DNA of 26,850 nt from JAKPPT01 sp964630305 (GCA_964630305.1 CAZVTR010000033.1:1-26850); one strand, 5' to 3'. Positions 1-8,672 are shown, counted from the stretch's first letter. Numbers and translations are program-made. The notes: generated from the sequence alone by a model not told the origin.

Positions 1-27
1 TCCGTCGGATCGGGGTAGGCCCAGGGG

Positions 28-59
28 GGTACCATGTATATTTACATACCAAATTTTTT
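28..59 (+). terminator. Possible terminator of a gene upstream of the window
   Basis: A small hairpin pairs ATGTA (34-38) with TACAT (43-47) around a TATT loop. An outer GGT/ACC pairing (28-30 with 48-50) leaves a three-base bulge. A run of seven T residues follows directly. This is what a weak intrinsic terminator for a rightward gene ending before base 1 would look like. The stem is AT-rich, so the call is tentative. Confidence 0.35.
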
Positions 60-70
60 TATTTTTCCCT

Positions 71-99
71 TTGACAACTAACAATATGTATTGCATAAT
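71..99 (+). promoter_or_regulatory. Sigma-70 type promoter of the solute-binding protein gene
   Basis: A perfect TTGACA -35 box (71-76) is followed by a 17-bp spacer and a CATAAT -10 box (94-99). Transcription should start near 106, giving an untranslated leader of about 107 nt before the ATG at 213. The near-consensus match fits a strongly expressed exported binding protein. Confidence 0.75.
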
Positions 100-110
100 A
101 CAAACTAATC

Positions 111-167
111 ATGACTGGCGCTGGAACCGTTGTTCTAGAATTTCACCGGTAGGGTGAATCCAGTCGT
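111..167 (+). promoter_or_regulatory. Structured 5' UTR: predicted three-way junction RNA
   Basis: Three helices can form together. The closing stem pairs GACTGG (113-118) with CCAGTC (160-165) and extends by a G-U and an A-U pair to 111/167. The first arm pairs CTGGAAC (121-127) with GTTCTAG (132-138) over a CGTT loop with one G-U pair. The second arm pairs TTCACC (142-147) with GGTGAA (153-158) over a five-base loop. The element starts a few bases after the predicted transcription start. It matches no riboswitch class I can name. It could be a regulatory RNA or a 5'-end structure that stabilises the mRNA. Confidence 0.55.
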
Positions 168-212
168 ATATCACAAAGGCTATACTCTCATAAGTATCAG
201 AAGGAGGTATTA

Positions 213-2732
213 ATGAGAAAGCTGTTTAAAGTTGCTGCCATTGTAGCACTTGTTGCTGTAATGGCTCCTGTGTTCGCACAGGGTAAAGATTTTGGTCCTA
301 TTGTGGACAAAGTAATTTTTGATGTCCGCATGGATCAGACTATTGGTGTTAAAGACACTGTAGCCGGAAAAACCGACCTCTTTGCATGGGGTTTGGGCGG
401 CGATACATTCTTTGATCTGCCACAAGCAGATCGTGACAAACTCTGGATTTATGCAGTTCCATCCGGATCATGGTCATTCTGCATGAACCCGATCCCCAAC
501 AAGGCTCCCTATGTTTGGAAGACCGAAAGTGGTGAAGAATTCTTTAATCCCCTTGCTATTCGTGAAATCCGCTTTGCATTAAACTGGCTCATGAACCGCA
601 AGAAAATCGTCGATGAAATTCTCCGCGGCGCTGGCGAACCGGCTTTCACAGCTATGACCCCCGGACAGCCTGGTACATACAAATACAATGTAATTGCTGC
701 AAAAATGGGAATGACCGCAACTGGCGATGAAAAACGCGCTATTGCTGAAATTACCGCTGCAATGGAAAAAGCCGCTCAGCTTCCTGAAAACCAGGGTAAA
801 TTGGTAAAATCAGGCCAATTCTGGACTTATGATGGCAAACCTGTTGTTGTTAAGTTCATTATCCGCGTTGATGATCCCAAAGGCCGACTTCCTGCTGGCC
901 GCTATATGGCTGACCAGCTCGAAAAAGCAGGCATCAAAGTAGAACGCCTTGAATATGACCGCTCAAAAGCTGTTAAAATGGTATACAGCGGCGACCCCGC
1001 AAAATATGAGTGGACTATGTATACCGAAGGCTGGGGAGCAGGCGCTACCCGTGCTTGGTGGGATATTTCTATCAGCCAGATGTATGCTCCCTGGTATGGC
1101 TATATGGCAGGCGGCGCTACCGAAGGGTACTGGAACTATGAAAACAAAGAAATCGATGAACTTTCACAGAAGAGCATCAATGGTCAGTTCCTGACCGAAA
1201 AAGAATATTGGGACATGAACCTCAAAGCCATGGAAATTGGTCTTAAAGAAGCAGTTCGTATTTGGGTATGTACACAGAACCAGTACTATGTAGCAAATAA
1301 AGATCGTGTAACAAACCGCTTTGCTTACGGACTTGGTGATGGTCTCAATGAATGGTCATACATCACTGCAGATGTTAAACCAGAAAAAGACGGTACCAAG
1401 ATTCTCCGCGCAACTCAGTTCTCTGCACGCGGCTCACTCTTTATGAGTGCATGGGATCCAATCGGAACTGATGGTTTTACCGACACCTATTCTCGCGCTA
1501 TTGCTGACTCTTGCCGCATGTTAAGCAGCTTTGAAGCTCCCAACTCAGCGCTCGACACACCGTACCTCTTTACCTGGGATCCAAAAACTGTAAAAACTCA
1601 GGTTACAAAAAATGCAAAAGGTGAAATCGAAGGTCTGCTTGTTGTTCCCGCTAATGCTGTAAAATACGATTCCAAAACCAAAACATGGAAAGAGGTTGGA
1701 ACCACAAGTCCAAAAGCTTTCTCAACCGGTACCTACCGCTTTGCTGGCAAGGCCACCTGGCACAATGGCAGACAGATCTCTGCTATCGATATAATGTATG
1801 CAATGGCATTTGTTCAGGATTGGGCAACCAAAGATAGTGAAGATGACCTTATGTATGAGGAAGCATATTCTTCACAGGTTACTCCTGGTCTTGAAACCTT
1901 CCGCGGTATTGTGTTTAACAAAGACGGCACTTTCACCACCTACTTTGATTTTAACTGGCCTATGGACCCGAACCGTGTAGCAGTAAGCGGTACTCCAGGT
2001 CTTGCCGTTGGTCCTATGCCGCTTCCGTGGGATGTCTATGAAGCACTAGCTCTCCTTGTAACAGAAGGTGCAGCAAGCGGTACTGTCTACTCAATTTCTC
2101 CTGATCCTTCAATGACCGAAATCGATATCATCAACCCAACCTGTGTTGCTGATATTAAAGCTAAACTCAATGAGATGATCAGCAAGAAATATGTTCCTGC
2201 TTCACTCAAGGGTAAAATTACCGGTGATGATGCTGTAAAAGCATACAAAGCTTCACTCGACTTTATCAATAAATATGGCCATGCATTTATTTCCAATGGT
2301 CCATTCATGATTACTAAAGTCGATACCAAGGCTAACTTTGTAGAGCTTTCTGCAAACCGCAACTGGATTTTCAAGAAAGACTACTGGCCAAAGATGTTCG
2401 CAACAACAATCACTAACATTGACCAGGTCGTTGTTCCTGCAACTGCAAGCCGCACTGCTGATGTAAAAGTTACCGCAAAGGTATCAACATTCGTATACCC
2501 AAGCGATAAGATGAATCCAGCAGGCAGCAATGTAAAAATTAGCCTTACCCTGATTACTCCAGCTGGCGAAAAAGTATTTGCTGGTAAATTCAGCAAAGCT
2601 GGTGAACTTGTAGTAACAATTCCTGCTAAAGAACTCTCGGCTCTCAAAGCTGGTGCTTACACCATCGTTGTTGAGACCAAGATTGCTGGCGAAGCTCCTT
2701 CTGTAAAGGTTGAAACACTCAATCTTAACTAA
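213..2732 (+). CDS. ABC transporter substrate-binding protein, family 5, apparently circularly permuted
   Basis: This is an exported solute-binding protein of the DppA/OppA type (SBP_bac_5), expected to capture peptides or another solute for an ABC importer. Residues 1-22 form a signal peptide ending in VFA without a lipobox, so a soluble periplasmic protein is likely. At 839 residues it is well above the usual 500-600. Blocks that normally come second are first here: the DKVIFDV strand near 32-38 and the IRxIRFALNxxxNR motif at 116-129. Blocks that normally come first are last: WHNG at 516-519 and NGPFM near 695, followed by a Tyr-Trp block. About 95 C-terminal residues look like an added beta-sandwich. 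The start is fixed by AAGGAGG seven bases before the ATG. No permease or ATPase genes lie beside it in this window, so the substrate is unknown. Confidence 0.85.
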   Translation: MRKLFKVAAIVALVAVMAPVFAQGKDFGPIVDKVIFDVRMDQTIGVKDTVAGKTDLFAWGLGGDTFFDLPQADRDKLWIYAVPSGSWSFCMNPIPNKAPYVWKTESGEEFFNPLAIREIRFALNWLMNRKKIVDEILRGAGEPAFTAMTPGQPGTYKYNVIAAKMGMTATGDEKRAIAEITAAMEKAAQLPENQGKLVKSGQFWTYDGKPVVVKFIIRVDDPKGRLPAGRYMADQLEKAGIKVERLEYDRSKAVKMVYSGDPAKYEWTMYTEGWGAGATRAWWDISISQMYAPWYGYMAGGATEGYWNYENKEIDELSQKSINGQFLTEKEYWDMNLKAMEIGLKEAVRIWVCTQNQYYVANKDRVTNRFAYGLGDGLNEWSYITADVKPEKDGTKILRATQFSARGSLFMSAWDPIGTDGFTDTYSRAIADSCRMLSSFEAPNSALDTPYLFTWDPKTVKTQVTKNAKGEIEGLLVVPANAVKYDSKTKTWKEVGTTSPKAFSTGTYRFAGKATWHNGRQISAIDIMYAMAFVQDWATKDSEDDLMYEEAYSSQVTPGLETFRGIVFNKDGTFTTYFDFNWPMDPNRVAVSGTPGLAVGPMPLPWDVYEALALLVTEGAASGTVYSISPDPSMTEIDIINPTCVADIKAKLNEMISKKYVPASLKGKITGDDAVKAYKASLDFINKYGHAFISNGPFMITKVDTKANFVELSANRNWIFKKDYWPKMFATTITNIDQVVVPATASRTADVKVTAKVSTFVYPSDKMNPAGSNVKISLTLITPAGEKVFAGKFSKAGELVVTIPAKELSALKAGAYTIVVETKIAGEAPSVKVETLNLN

Positions 2733-2750
2733 ACGATAGCTTCTGTAAGT

Positions 2751-2786
2751 AAAAGAGCTGCCCGAAAGAGCAGCTCTTTTTTTTAT
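2751..2786. terminator. Bidirectional intrinsic terminator
   Basis: An 11-bp perfect stem pairs AAAAGAGCTGC (2751-2761) with GCAGCTCTTTT (2770-2780), and eight T residues in total close the plus-strand side. The minus strand also ends in a short T run. It lies between two convergent genes and should end both the binding-protein transcript and the mevalonate operon. The T tract runs up to the stop codon of the mevalonate kinase gene. Confidence 0.85.
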
Positions 2787-3739
2787 AATTCTGCTATTTC
2801 AGCAAAATTGCAAAACCCTGCTGTTAAAAATTCTTGCTGCGATTTTTGTGCTTGCTCTTTAGTATTAAAGATAAACCAAAATGCACCGCCTGCTCCCGCT
2901 CCGCAGAGTTTTCCTCCCAGTGCTCCCTGTTTTTTTGCCAATTCCGTGAGCGGCTTTATTACAGGAGAACTTATTCGCAAGCTCTCAAAGCAGTCCAGTG
3001 CAGCATCTGCAAGCTTTCCTATGTTAGAAGCGTCGTCACTCTTACGTTTTTGAGCTGTCATAATTGAATAACTCTGCTCTGCAATGTTTTTGAGATCTCG
3101 ATATGCCTGCGTAGTTCTAGCACGGGTCACCTGTTCAATACAGGCACGTGCCGATTGTGTCCGCGGTATATACCCCCAGACAAGCCAGGCACCGAGCGGT
3201 CTACAGGGGTGTATGTTTGGAGGAAATGTATCAAACCCGGAAAACGCATTGAGTCCTCTATGAAGCACTGCACCTGTATCAATGCCCGAAGGTGTACCGT
3301 GGAGCAGTTTTTCGCCCTCATGCGCAAGCCTCCAGACTATAAGACGTTCTTCCGGTGTAAGCTGTTCTGCAACAATTGTGCTAGCATCGGAAACTGGAGG
3401 CGAGCTGGCGCTGCTCACAGAACGCACTGCGAGCAGTGCCAGTGCGGTGCACAGTGCTGCAGAGGAGCCAAAACCCTGCCCTATTGGTATCGTGCTCGTT
3501 ATAGAAAGCTTTCCCTCAGGTTTTACTGTATCAAGACAGTGCCACACAACATCAGCAATGTTTGCCACGGTATCAGTATGTTCTGAGTTTCCTATAATCG
3601 TAAATCCTTTATAACCACTATCAAGCTGTGCCTGTAATGTAATGGGCAAGGTTGTGGCAATTCCTGGAGCTCCGCTCAGTACAACGTGTTCTCCAAAGAG
3701 TAGCAATTTTCCCGGTACTTCTGCCTTAAGAATGCTCAT
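2783..3739 (-). CDS. mvaK1: Mevalonate kinase
   Basis: This GHMP kinase phosphorylates mevalonate to 5-phosphomevalonate. The N-terminal PGKLLLFGEHVVL motif, the glycine-rich GQGFGSSAAL phosphate loop, the HGTPSGIDT block and the C-terminal GKLCGAGAGG motif are all present in family order. I place the start at the ATG at 3739, giving 318 residues. It overlaps the stop of the phosphomevalonate kinase gene as ATGA, and GGGAG lies five bases before it. An in-frame ATG four codons upstream lacks such a site. It is the last gene of the minus-strand mevalonate operon and ends at the bidirectional terminator. GHMP kinases are easily confused, but the motif set and context support mevalonate kinase. 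Confidence 0.88.
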   Translation of the reverse strand: MSILKAEVPGKLLLFGEHVVLSGAPGIATTLPITLQAQLDSGYKGFTIIGNSEHTDTVANIADVVWHCLDTVKPEGKLSITSTIPIGQGFGSSAALCTALALLAVRSVSSASSPPVSDASTIVAEQLTPEERLIVWRLAHEGEKLLHGTPSGIDTGAVLHRGLNAFSGFDTFPPNIHPCRPLGAWLVWGYIPRTQSARACIEQVTRARTTQAYRDLKNIAEQSYSIMTAQKRKSDDASNIGKLADAALDCFESLRISSPVIKPLTELAKKQGALGGKLCGAGAGGAFWFIFNTKEQAQKSQQEFLTAGFCNFAEIAEL

Positions 3740-4836
3740 GAAAACTCCCATTCGATACCCTGTGCAGGCTTACATGGAAACACATAGAGATTTTTCGTAC
3801 TGTACTCTGTTGTAATAACCGAAGCATGCGCAGCTTCGTAATGGTCACCATGTACTGTATCGATGTCTGCATCCAAAAAGCGCGGTTCAGCCAGCGCCAT
3901 TTCATTGCCGGCGCCGAGTGATTTTATTAATGCTGCCGATGCTCGTGGAAAATCGGCAGGCACCCCAATTGCTCTACCGAACCTTGCGCTGTTTTTTCCT
4001 GCTTTTCTGAGCAGCGCCAAGAGCTCGTGATACTGTGGCTGTTCTCGTGATAGCGTAAACAAAGACGCAGATTGTTTTTGCATGCTTTTAACAACACCAT
4101 ATGCTGCATTAACAAAGCTCTGTGTTTTGTTCCAAAATATCTTTGTCAATATAGGATGCTTTTTTTTATAGAGTTCATACTGGCGTATTGCAGATGCAGT
4201 TTTTACTTCATTCATCGCACACCAAATCTCAGCATCAAAAGCATCAAGGAAATATTTTTGTGCCTGCTGATATTCGCTCATTGAAAAAAACAGCAAGCCC
4301 CCTTCTATCGATGTGAGCACATCATACCCCGATCCTGAACCATTCTGTACAAGTTTATGCACGGGGATACAAAAGTCCAGAAGCTGCTCTTTGTGCAATT
4401 TACCCTTTTGCAGCAATAAAAATAAAAATGCGGAAAAAACAATAACAACGCCAGCGCTCGAACCCAGTCCGAGCTTTTTATTGTCATGAAACAGTTTGCT
4501 TGAGTCAATCGTTATTGTATATGGCTCTGAATCAAGAAGCGGATTTTTTGCCTGCCTCATAATAAATTGCTCCAGCACTTTCACAAAAATGCCCGCATTA
4601 GTCCATGAAAAACCGCTGATTTGTTGTATTGTCGGGGTTAGCGCTGCGCCTATGTTTTCGATAGTAAAGCATGCTGGTTCATTGGGTCCTTTTGCAACAA
4701 TAGTCCATTTTTGAGAAGGTTCTGCCGTAAGTATGAGCCGTGGTTCTACTGCCAGTGAAAGACCGTGCATACCAGGTTCGAGTATGCAGTACTCACCCAA
4801 AAGCAGGATACTTCCTGGCACCGATACGGTAATCAT
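3736..4836 (-). CDS. mvaK2: Phosphomevalonate kinase
   Basis: This is the second GHMP kinase of the operon and is expected to convert 5-phosphomevalonate to 5-diphosphomevalonate. The protein has 366 residues, begins with a VPGSILLLGEYCIL motif and carries the KLGLGSSAGV phosphate-binding loop near residue 120. A C-terminal segment ending in KSLGAGNEMAL stands where the GHMP motif 3 lies. AGAGGTG sits seven bases before the ATG. It follows the decarboxylase gene after a 95-bp gap with no convincing promoter and overlaps the mevalonate kinase start by 4 nt. Assignment to phosphomevalonate kinase rather than mevalonate kinase rests on the GSSAGV form of motif 2, the length, and the other kinase being accounted for next door. 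Confidence 0.87.
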   Translation of the reverse strand: MITVSVPGSILLLGEYCILEPGMHGLSLAVEPRLILTAEPSQKWTIVAKGPNEPACFTIENIGAALTPTIQQISGFSWTNAGIFVKVLEQFIMRQAKNPLLDSEPYTITIDSSKLFHDNKKLGLGSSAGVVIVFSAFLFLLLQKGKLHKEQLLDFCIPVHKLVQNGSGSGYDVLTSIEGGLLFFSMSEYQQAQKYFLDAFDAEIWCAMNEVKTASAIRQYELYKKKHPILTKIFWNKTQSFVNAAYGVVKSMQKQSASLFTLSREQPQYHELLALLRKAGKNSARFGRAIGVPADFPRASAALIKSLGAGNEMALAEPRFLDADIDTVHGDHYEAAHASVITTEYSTKNLYVFPCKPAQGIEWEFS

Positions 4837-4931
4837 GTATAAACACCTCTTTGCTTTTGATAATTTTATATAACATTACTCAGCCAAACAGTTGAATACA
4901 AGTAAACAACAATAGTATTCCATCCAAATAT

Positions 4932-6011
4932 TTACTGTTTAAATGTATTTAAAAACGCTTGCTGTTCTGCTTCATCAGGGCAGTATAGTTCCGGCTTGCC
5001 GCCTGGCCGCGAAAAAACAAACTGGAAATTTCCCTTGCTGTTTACGGTATACTCTTCCAGCATCGTCTTAAGCCGTACAATTATCTGCTGTTCTTCACGC
5101 TCTTCATAAATCAGCTTGACCTGCGGACCGGCATCCATAGTTTCCCAAACAGAGTAGCCTTCCTTCCGTAAAGCTTCAGCACAATGCAGTACTGCAAGCG
5201 ATTCTGGAAGCCAATAGATAATAGGACTACCTGCTGCCATTGCACTCCCATGCATACGAAGATAGGAAGCGCGCATGCAAGCACCTAGTTTCTCAAGGTC
5301 TTTATGCCCAAAAGCCGATAGCGCTTCCTGTGATAATTTTTTTGCATCATGTATCCATGCTTTGTAGTAGGGAGATGTTTGCTCGGTTAGTTTCATTCCG
5401 TTTCTCGAGGACACTGCTTTCTTGCGCGTTGAAACGATGACAATTACAATGCGCAGATTATCCCAGAACGATGCTGGCGCAAGCTGTTCAGCGTACTGAG
5501 CGCCTCGTTGTAACAATGTAAAACCTTCATAGACTGCTCTGCTTGCGGAAACGGAACCAATCCGCGCTAACCTGCTTGCGTTCTGCAAGAACTTTTTTTC
5601 AGTAAGGCACGATTTTAGATGTGCGCATTGAATTGTTTTTTGTGTTTCAAAAGCGAGTAATCCTAATGCTAATGCGGCATACCCAGACGATGAGCTTGCT
5701 ATGCCAGCGGCAGTCGGAAAATTATTGATAGAATATGCGTCAGGCATAAACGATATACGGCTATACCGGTTTAGTATTCCGACATAATCTGCAAGGTTAT
5801 GTTCAATGTGTGTCGCATCATTATTTTCTTGAATAATCAATTTGCCGGATCCATCTCGTATCATGAGTGTTTCCGTTCGGAGTCCTTGCAAAGTAACTGC
5901 CAAACTTGTTGTGGCGGGAATATTATATTTATTAGGCAGTTTACCCCAATATTTTATTAACGCTAAGCTGGGCGACGTCTTTATTAACACACTGTAAGTA
6001 TTGTTTTTCAT
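4932..6011 (-). CDS. mvaD: Diphosphomevalonate decarboxylase
   Basis: The enzyme carries out the ATP-dependent decarboxylation of mevalonate diphosphate to isopentenyl diphosphate. The 359-residue protein has the signature SPSLALIKYWGK at residues 12-23 and NNFPTAAGIASSSSGYAAL around residue 95-115, both characteristic of this GHMP member, plus a C-terminal DAGPQVKL block. AAGGAA lies six bases before the ATG. It is the third gene of the minus-strand operon, 63 bp after the HMG-CoA reductase gene. Length and motifs are complete and nothing suggests damage. Confidence 0.93.
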   Translation of the reverse strand: MKNNTYSVLIKTSPSLALIKYWGKLPNKYNIPATTSLAVTLQGLRTETLMIRDGSGKLIIQENNDATHIEHNLADYVGILNRYSRISFMPDAYSINNFPTAAGIASSSSGYAALALGLLAFETQKTIQCAHLKSCLTEKKFLQNASRLARIGSVSASRAVYEGFTLLQRGAQYAEQLAPASFWDNLRIVIVIVSTRKKAVSSRNGMKLTEQTSPYYKAWIHDAKKLSQEALSAFGHKDLEKLGACMRASYLRMHGSAMAAGSPIIYWLPESLAVLHCAEALRKEGYSVWETMDAGPQVKLIYEEREEQQIIVRLKTMLEEYTVNSKGNFQFVFSRPGGKPELYCPDEAEQQAFLNTFKQ

Positions 6012-6074
6012 AGTCCGTTCCTTATAACAGTTTTTAATTGCTATATCGACGCTGGCTTATTTTGAGAGCAGCAG

Positions 6075-7340
6075 TTATGCATTAGAACTGTTCCTCAATT
6101 CTATAAGCAACTCCTGTGCTCGTTCGAGTGAATAATTTTTTTCTAGTGCAAGCTGAGCGCCAATACTCCGGGCTTCATCGCCGCGAGCACCTGCTTTGTA
6201 GGCAATGCGGGCGGCATGATGCTTCATGTGTCCGCTCTGTATTCCAGTAGTAACGAGTGCTAACAATGCGGCAAAATTTTGCGCAAGCCCTACTGCAGCG
6301 GCAATTCGCGCAAGCTGTCTGCTGTCAGGATTTCCTAAAAGTTTTAATGCTGCTTGCGCTCCTGGATGCAGGTCAACCGATCCTCCAACTGTACCAAAAG
6401 CAAGCGGAAGTTCCAGTTTGCCATATAAACCATTTTCTCGTATGGAAAACGAACTCAAAGACTCGATCCTTCCAGTTTTTGCGGACCATGCATGCGCCTG
6501 GGCTTCAATAGCCCGGGTATCATTCATTGTTGCAAGCGCTAATGAAGCTATGCCATTCATAATGCCCTTATTATGCGTCACTGCACGGTTAGGATCTTCA
6601 TTTGCAAGCTTTGTGGCAAGAACGATTCGGCGTGCCGTATCTTCTGGAGAAAAACCTTTACAAAACGGAGCAAGGTTTGAAAACGGTAAGAAAAATTCTG
6701 CTTGCGCCTTTCTGTTAGTGGAAGCATTTGAGAGTATGCACATGAGCGTCTGGCCTTGCGTAACAGATTCTAAATACGGCCTAACTGCTTCTGCTGCAGT
6801 GTTTACAATATTTGCACCCATTGCATCACACACATCAATAGAAAGCTCAACAGCTATGAGTTTTGTTTCAGGAAGCCAGTATGTCCGAATATTTCGCAAG
6901 CCGCCGCCGCGTTTTTCTAATCGCGAGAGCACAGGTTTTAAAAGCTCGCTGAGTTTTGTTGTTTCGATACGTTCAAGTGCCGTTACATTTGACTGTTCAA
7001 TGTAGATATACGATTCAGCAATTGAAGCTTCTGCTTGTGTTATAAACCCTCCCCCTTGAGCAATAATATACGCTCCATAGCCAGCAGCTGCAACAACCGA
7101 AGGTTCTTCCACAGCAAGCGGAATTATATATTCTTTACCATCAATGAGAAATCCGGAGGCAAGACCTAATGGTACAGCGCATATTCCAGCAGCCTGTTCT
7201 ACAAGAATATCAGCAAGATTAAATTGATCCTGAGATGCTGCTGCAATATGTAATCCTTGTTCATCAATAAATGATTCCCAGAACTCCTTTTTTTCTTGCG
7301 GAGTCATTTTTCTAAATACACTTGAACTCGGTATGTCCAT
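6075..7340 (-). CDS. mvaA: Hydroxymethylglutaryl-CoA reductase, class II
   Basis: It reduces HMG-CoA to mevalonate, the committed step. The short soluble form without membrane anchor is the bacterial class II type, which often uses NADH. Numbered from the start chosen here, the four catalytic residues are visible by comparison with the Pseudomonas mevalonii enzyme: Glu48 in VEQAAGI, Lys258 in THNKGIMNGI, Asp274 in NDTRAIEA and His371 in GHMKHHA. The nucleotide-binding MGANIVNT motif is also present. The start at 7340 gives 421 residues and lies two bases after the stop of the prenyl synthase gene, with GGGAG eight bases upstream. A longer reading from 7388 overlaps the previous gene and adds an atypical leader. 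It is gene two of the operon. Confidence 0.93.
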   Translation of the reverse strand: MDIPSSSVFRKMTPQEKKEFWESFIDEQGLHIAAASQDQFNLADILVEQAAGICAVPLGLASGFLIDGKEYIIPLAVEEPSVVAAAGYGAYIIAQGGGFITQAEASIAESYIYIEQSNVTALERIETTKLSELLKPVLSRLEKRGGGLRNIRTYWLPETKLIAVELSIDVCDAMGANIVNTAAEAVRPYLESVTQGQTLMCILSNASTNRKAQAEFFLPFSNLAPFCKGFSPEDTARRIVLATKLANEDPNRAVTHNKGIMNGIASLALATMNDTRAIEAQAHAWSAKTGRIESLSSFSIRENGLYGKLELPLAFGTVGGSVDLHPGAQAALKLLGNPDSRQLARIAAAVGLAQNFAALLALVTTGIQSGHMKHHAARIAYKAGARGDEARSIGAQLALEKNYSLERAQELLIELRNSSNA

Positions 7341-7342
7341 TA

Positions 7343-8527
7343 TTAAAACTCCCGCACAAGACTGTAATTTTCTAGCTGCACAAGCCACTTCTTTGCTTTT
7401 GTATTTTTGAGATTCATAGTTTCTCTAATCTGTTTTGCTCTATTCATATAGTCAGCCATAATGGCTCTAACGCTTTCATCAATCCCATATCGCCGCATAG
7501 CATCACGAACCGTTTCGAGTTCATCGCTCGTAATACTATCTTTACCAAACAGCACCTTTATCGAATCTGGAAGATCTTGCTGTTCAAATAAGAGTTTTCT
7601 ATGTACTGTTTTTTTATTTTCCTTTATATCGGCTCCGCTTACCTTGCCGAGTTTTTCTGCCGGAGCAAAAATCCCCAGTTCATCATCTTTAAGCTGAAAC
7701 ACAATACCAAGCTGTTCGCCATATGTTTCGAGTGTTTGGCATATATGAGAAGAAGCTCCTCCCAACCGTGCGCCTACAGAGAGCGGCAGGCTAAACGTAT
7801 ATCGCCCTGTTTTATACCGGTAGACTGTAATAATATCATCAAGCGAAGGATCTTTTTCAAAAAAAGCTGTTCCGTAACGTACATCAAGCATTTGTGCAAT
7901 GCCAACTTTACACAGTTCAAGCGCAGTAAATGCAACGGGATCATTAAGAGATGCAGACAGGTCTGCTTTACTACTGCGGTTTGCACATGCTGATGCAATG
8001 CTTTTTTGCAGAGCATAGCTGCCCAAAAAAAAGGCAAAATCCCCAAGACAAATACCCTGTGATTCACCATAGTGAAGACACTCCTGTGCCCCCTCAATAT
8101 TCATGAAAGTTTTAAGCGCATCCGCTTGCTCACTATCAGCGTGCACATTTCCAGTATGAGCGTTTTGGTTCACCGCATCCTGCACATATTGCCAGTGTAC
8201 TGTAGCAGCCCCGCGCCGGACTGTATCTCTATCCATAATATCATCATGAATGAGCAGCCCTGCCTGAAAAAATTCCATAGCTGCTCCAGCCCAATCAATG
8301 CAATCATCGGGCACATCAGTACTAAAAAGCTCAGCGCCAAGCCTGACGAGTGCTCCCCGTATCATTTTGCCGCCCTTCATAAAGCTTGTGAGCCGGTCGC
8401 AAGCAATCGTTGAAGCTGAATGAAGAGAATTAGAAGTGTTTAGCTTAAAATCAGAAAATGCTTCTGTGATTTTTTCTGTGATTCGAGCTTTACAATTTGC
8501 TAAAAAACCTTGTATTGAATCTTCCAT
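7343..8527 (-). CDS. Polyprenyl diphosphate synthase (GGPP-synthase-like)
   Basis: This trans-prenyltransferase condenses IPP with an allylic diphosphate. The first aspartate-rich motif is DDIMD at 95-99 followed by RDTVRRG, the KTG motif is at 239-241, and the second aspartate-rich motif is DDELG at 281-285, the DDxxG form seen in archaeal and actinobacterial GGPP synthases. The residues four and five before the first motif are Leu and Gly rather than aromatic, which in this family favours products of C20 or longer (inference). About 38 extra residues (roughly 113-151) lie between RRG and the HYGES block, so the protein reaches 394 residues. The ribosome site is weak (AGGA). It is the first gene of the operon and links IPP supply to chain elongation. 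Confidence 0.88.
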   Translation of the reverse strand: MEDSIQGFLANCKARITEKITEAFSDFKLNTSNSLHSASTIACDRLTSFMKGGKMIRGALVRLGAELFSTDVPDDCIDWAGAAMEFFQAGLLIHDDIMDRDTVRRGAATVHWQYVQDAVNQNAHTGNVHADSEQADALKTFMNIEGAQECLHYGESQGICLGDFAFFLGSYALQKSIASACANRSSKADLSASLNDPVAFTALELCKVGIAQMLDVRYGTAFFEKDPSLDDIITVYRYKTGRYTFSLPLSVGARLGGASSHICQTLETYGEQLGIVFQLKDDELGIFAPAEKLGKVSGADIKENKKTVHRKLLFEQQDLPDSIKVLFGKDSITSDELETVRDAMRRYGIDESVRAIMADYMNRAKQIRETMNLKNTKAKKWLVQLENYSLVREF

Positions 8528-8574
8528 AGCCAGTCCTGTACGTTTTCTTTCATCAAGCAGTATACTGCAAAGCG

Positions 8575-8603
8575 GTTATATAGGTATAGATAAATCTGGT
8601 AAA
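8575..8603 (-). promoter_or_regulatory. Candidate promoter of the minus-strand mevalonate operon
   Basis: Read on the minus strand, TTTACC (8603-8598) and TATAAC (8580-8575) are separated by 17 bp. The match is four of six at -35 and five of six at -10. Transcription would begin near 8568, about 40 nt before the prenyl synthase ATG at 8527. No stronger candidate is visible on this side of the gap. Confidence 0.4.
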
Positions 8604-8633
8604 ACTAGAGTCACTTTTGCGGCCCCCACACAA

Positions 8634-8659
8634 GATTCCCATGCCAGATTCCCATACCA
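8634..8659. repeat. Tandem 13-bp direct repeat, candidate operator
   Basis: GATTCCCATGCCA (8634-8646) is followed without gap by GATTCCCATACCA (8647-8659), identical at 12 of 13 positions. The pair lies in the divergent gap between the two mevalonate transcription units, about 20 bp upstream of a TATAAT box for the plus-strand unit. Such a position suits an activator site. The repeat unit has no clear internal symmetry. Confidence 0.5.
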
Positions 8660-8672
8660 GGAACCTTGTTCC
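8660..8672. promoter_or_regulatory. Short perfect palindrome in the divergent mevalonate promoter region
   Basis: GGAAC (8660-8664) and GTTCC (8668-8672) form a perfect inverted repeat around CTT. It begins on the base after the tandem 13-bp repeat and overlaps the expected -35 region of the plus-strand promoter. It could be a repressor half-site pair or part of a composite operator. Confidence 0.35.

Noticed and set aside
4837..4931. Possible internal promoter before phosphomevalonate kinase
   Set aside because: AT-rich with a TATAAA on the minus strand, but no -35 box at acceptable spacing.
6226..7005. Long open frame (259 codons) on the plus strand
   Set aside because: It lies entirely antisense to HMG-CoA reductase, has no ribosome site and gives a composition typical of a reverse-frame shadow.
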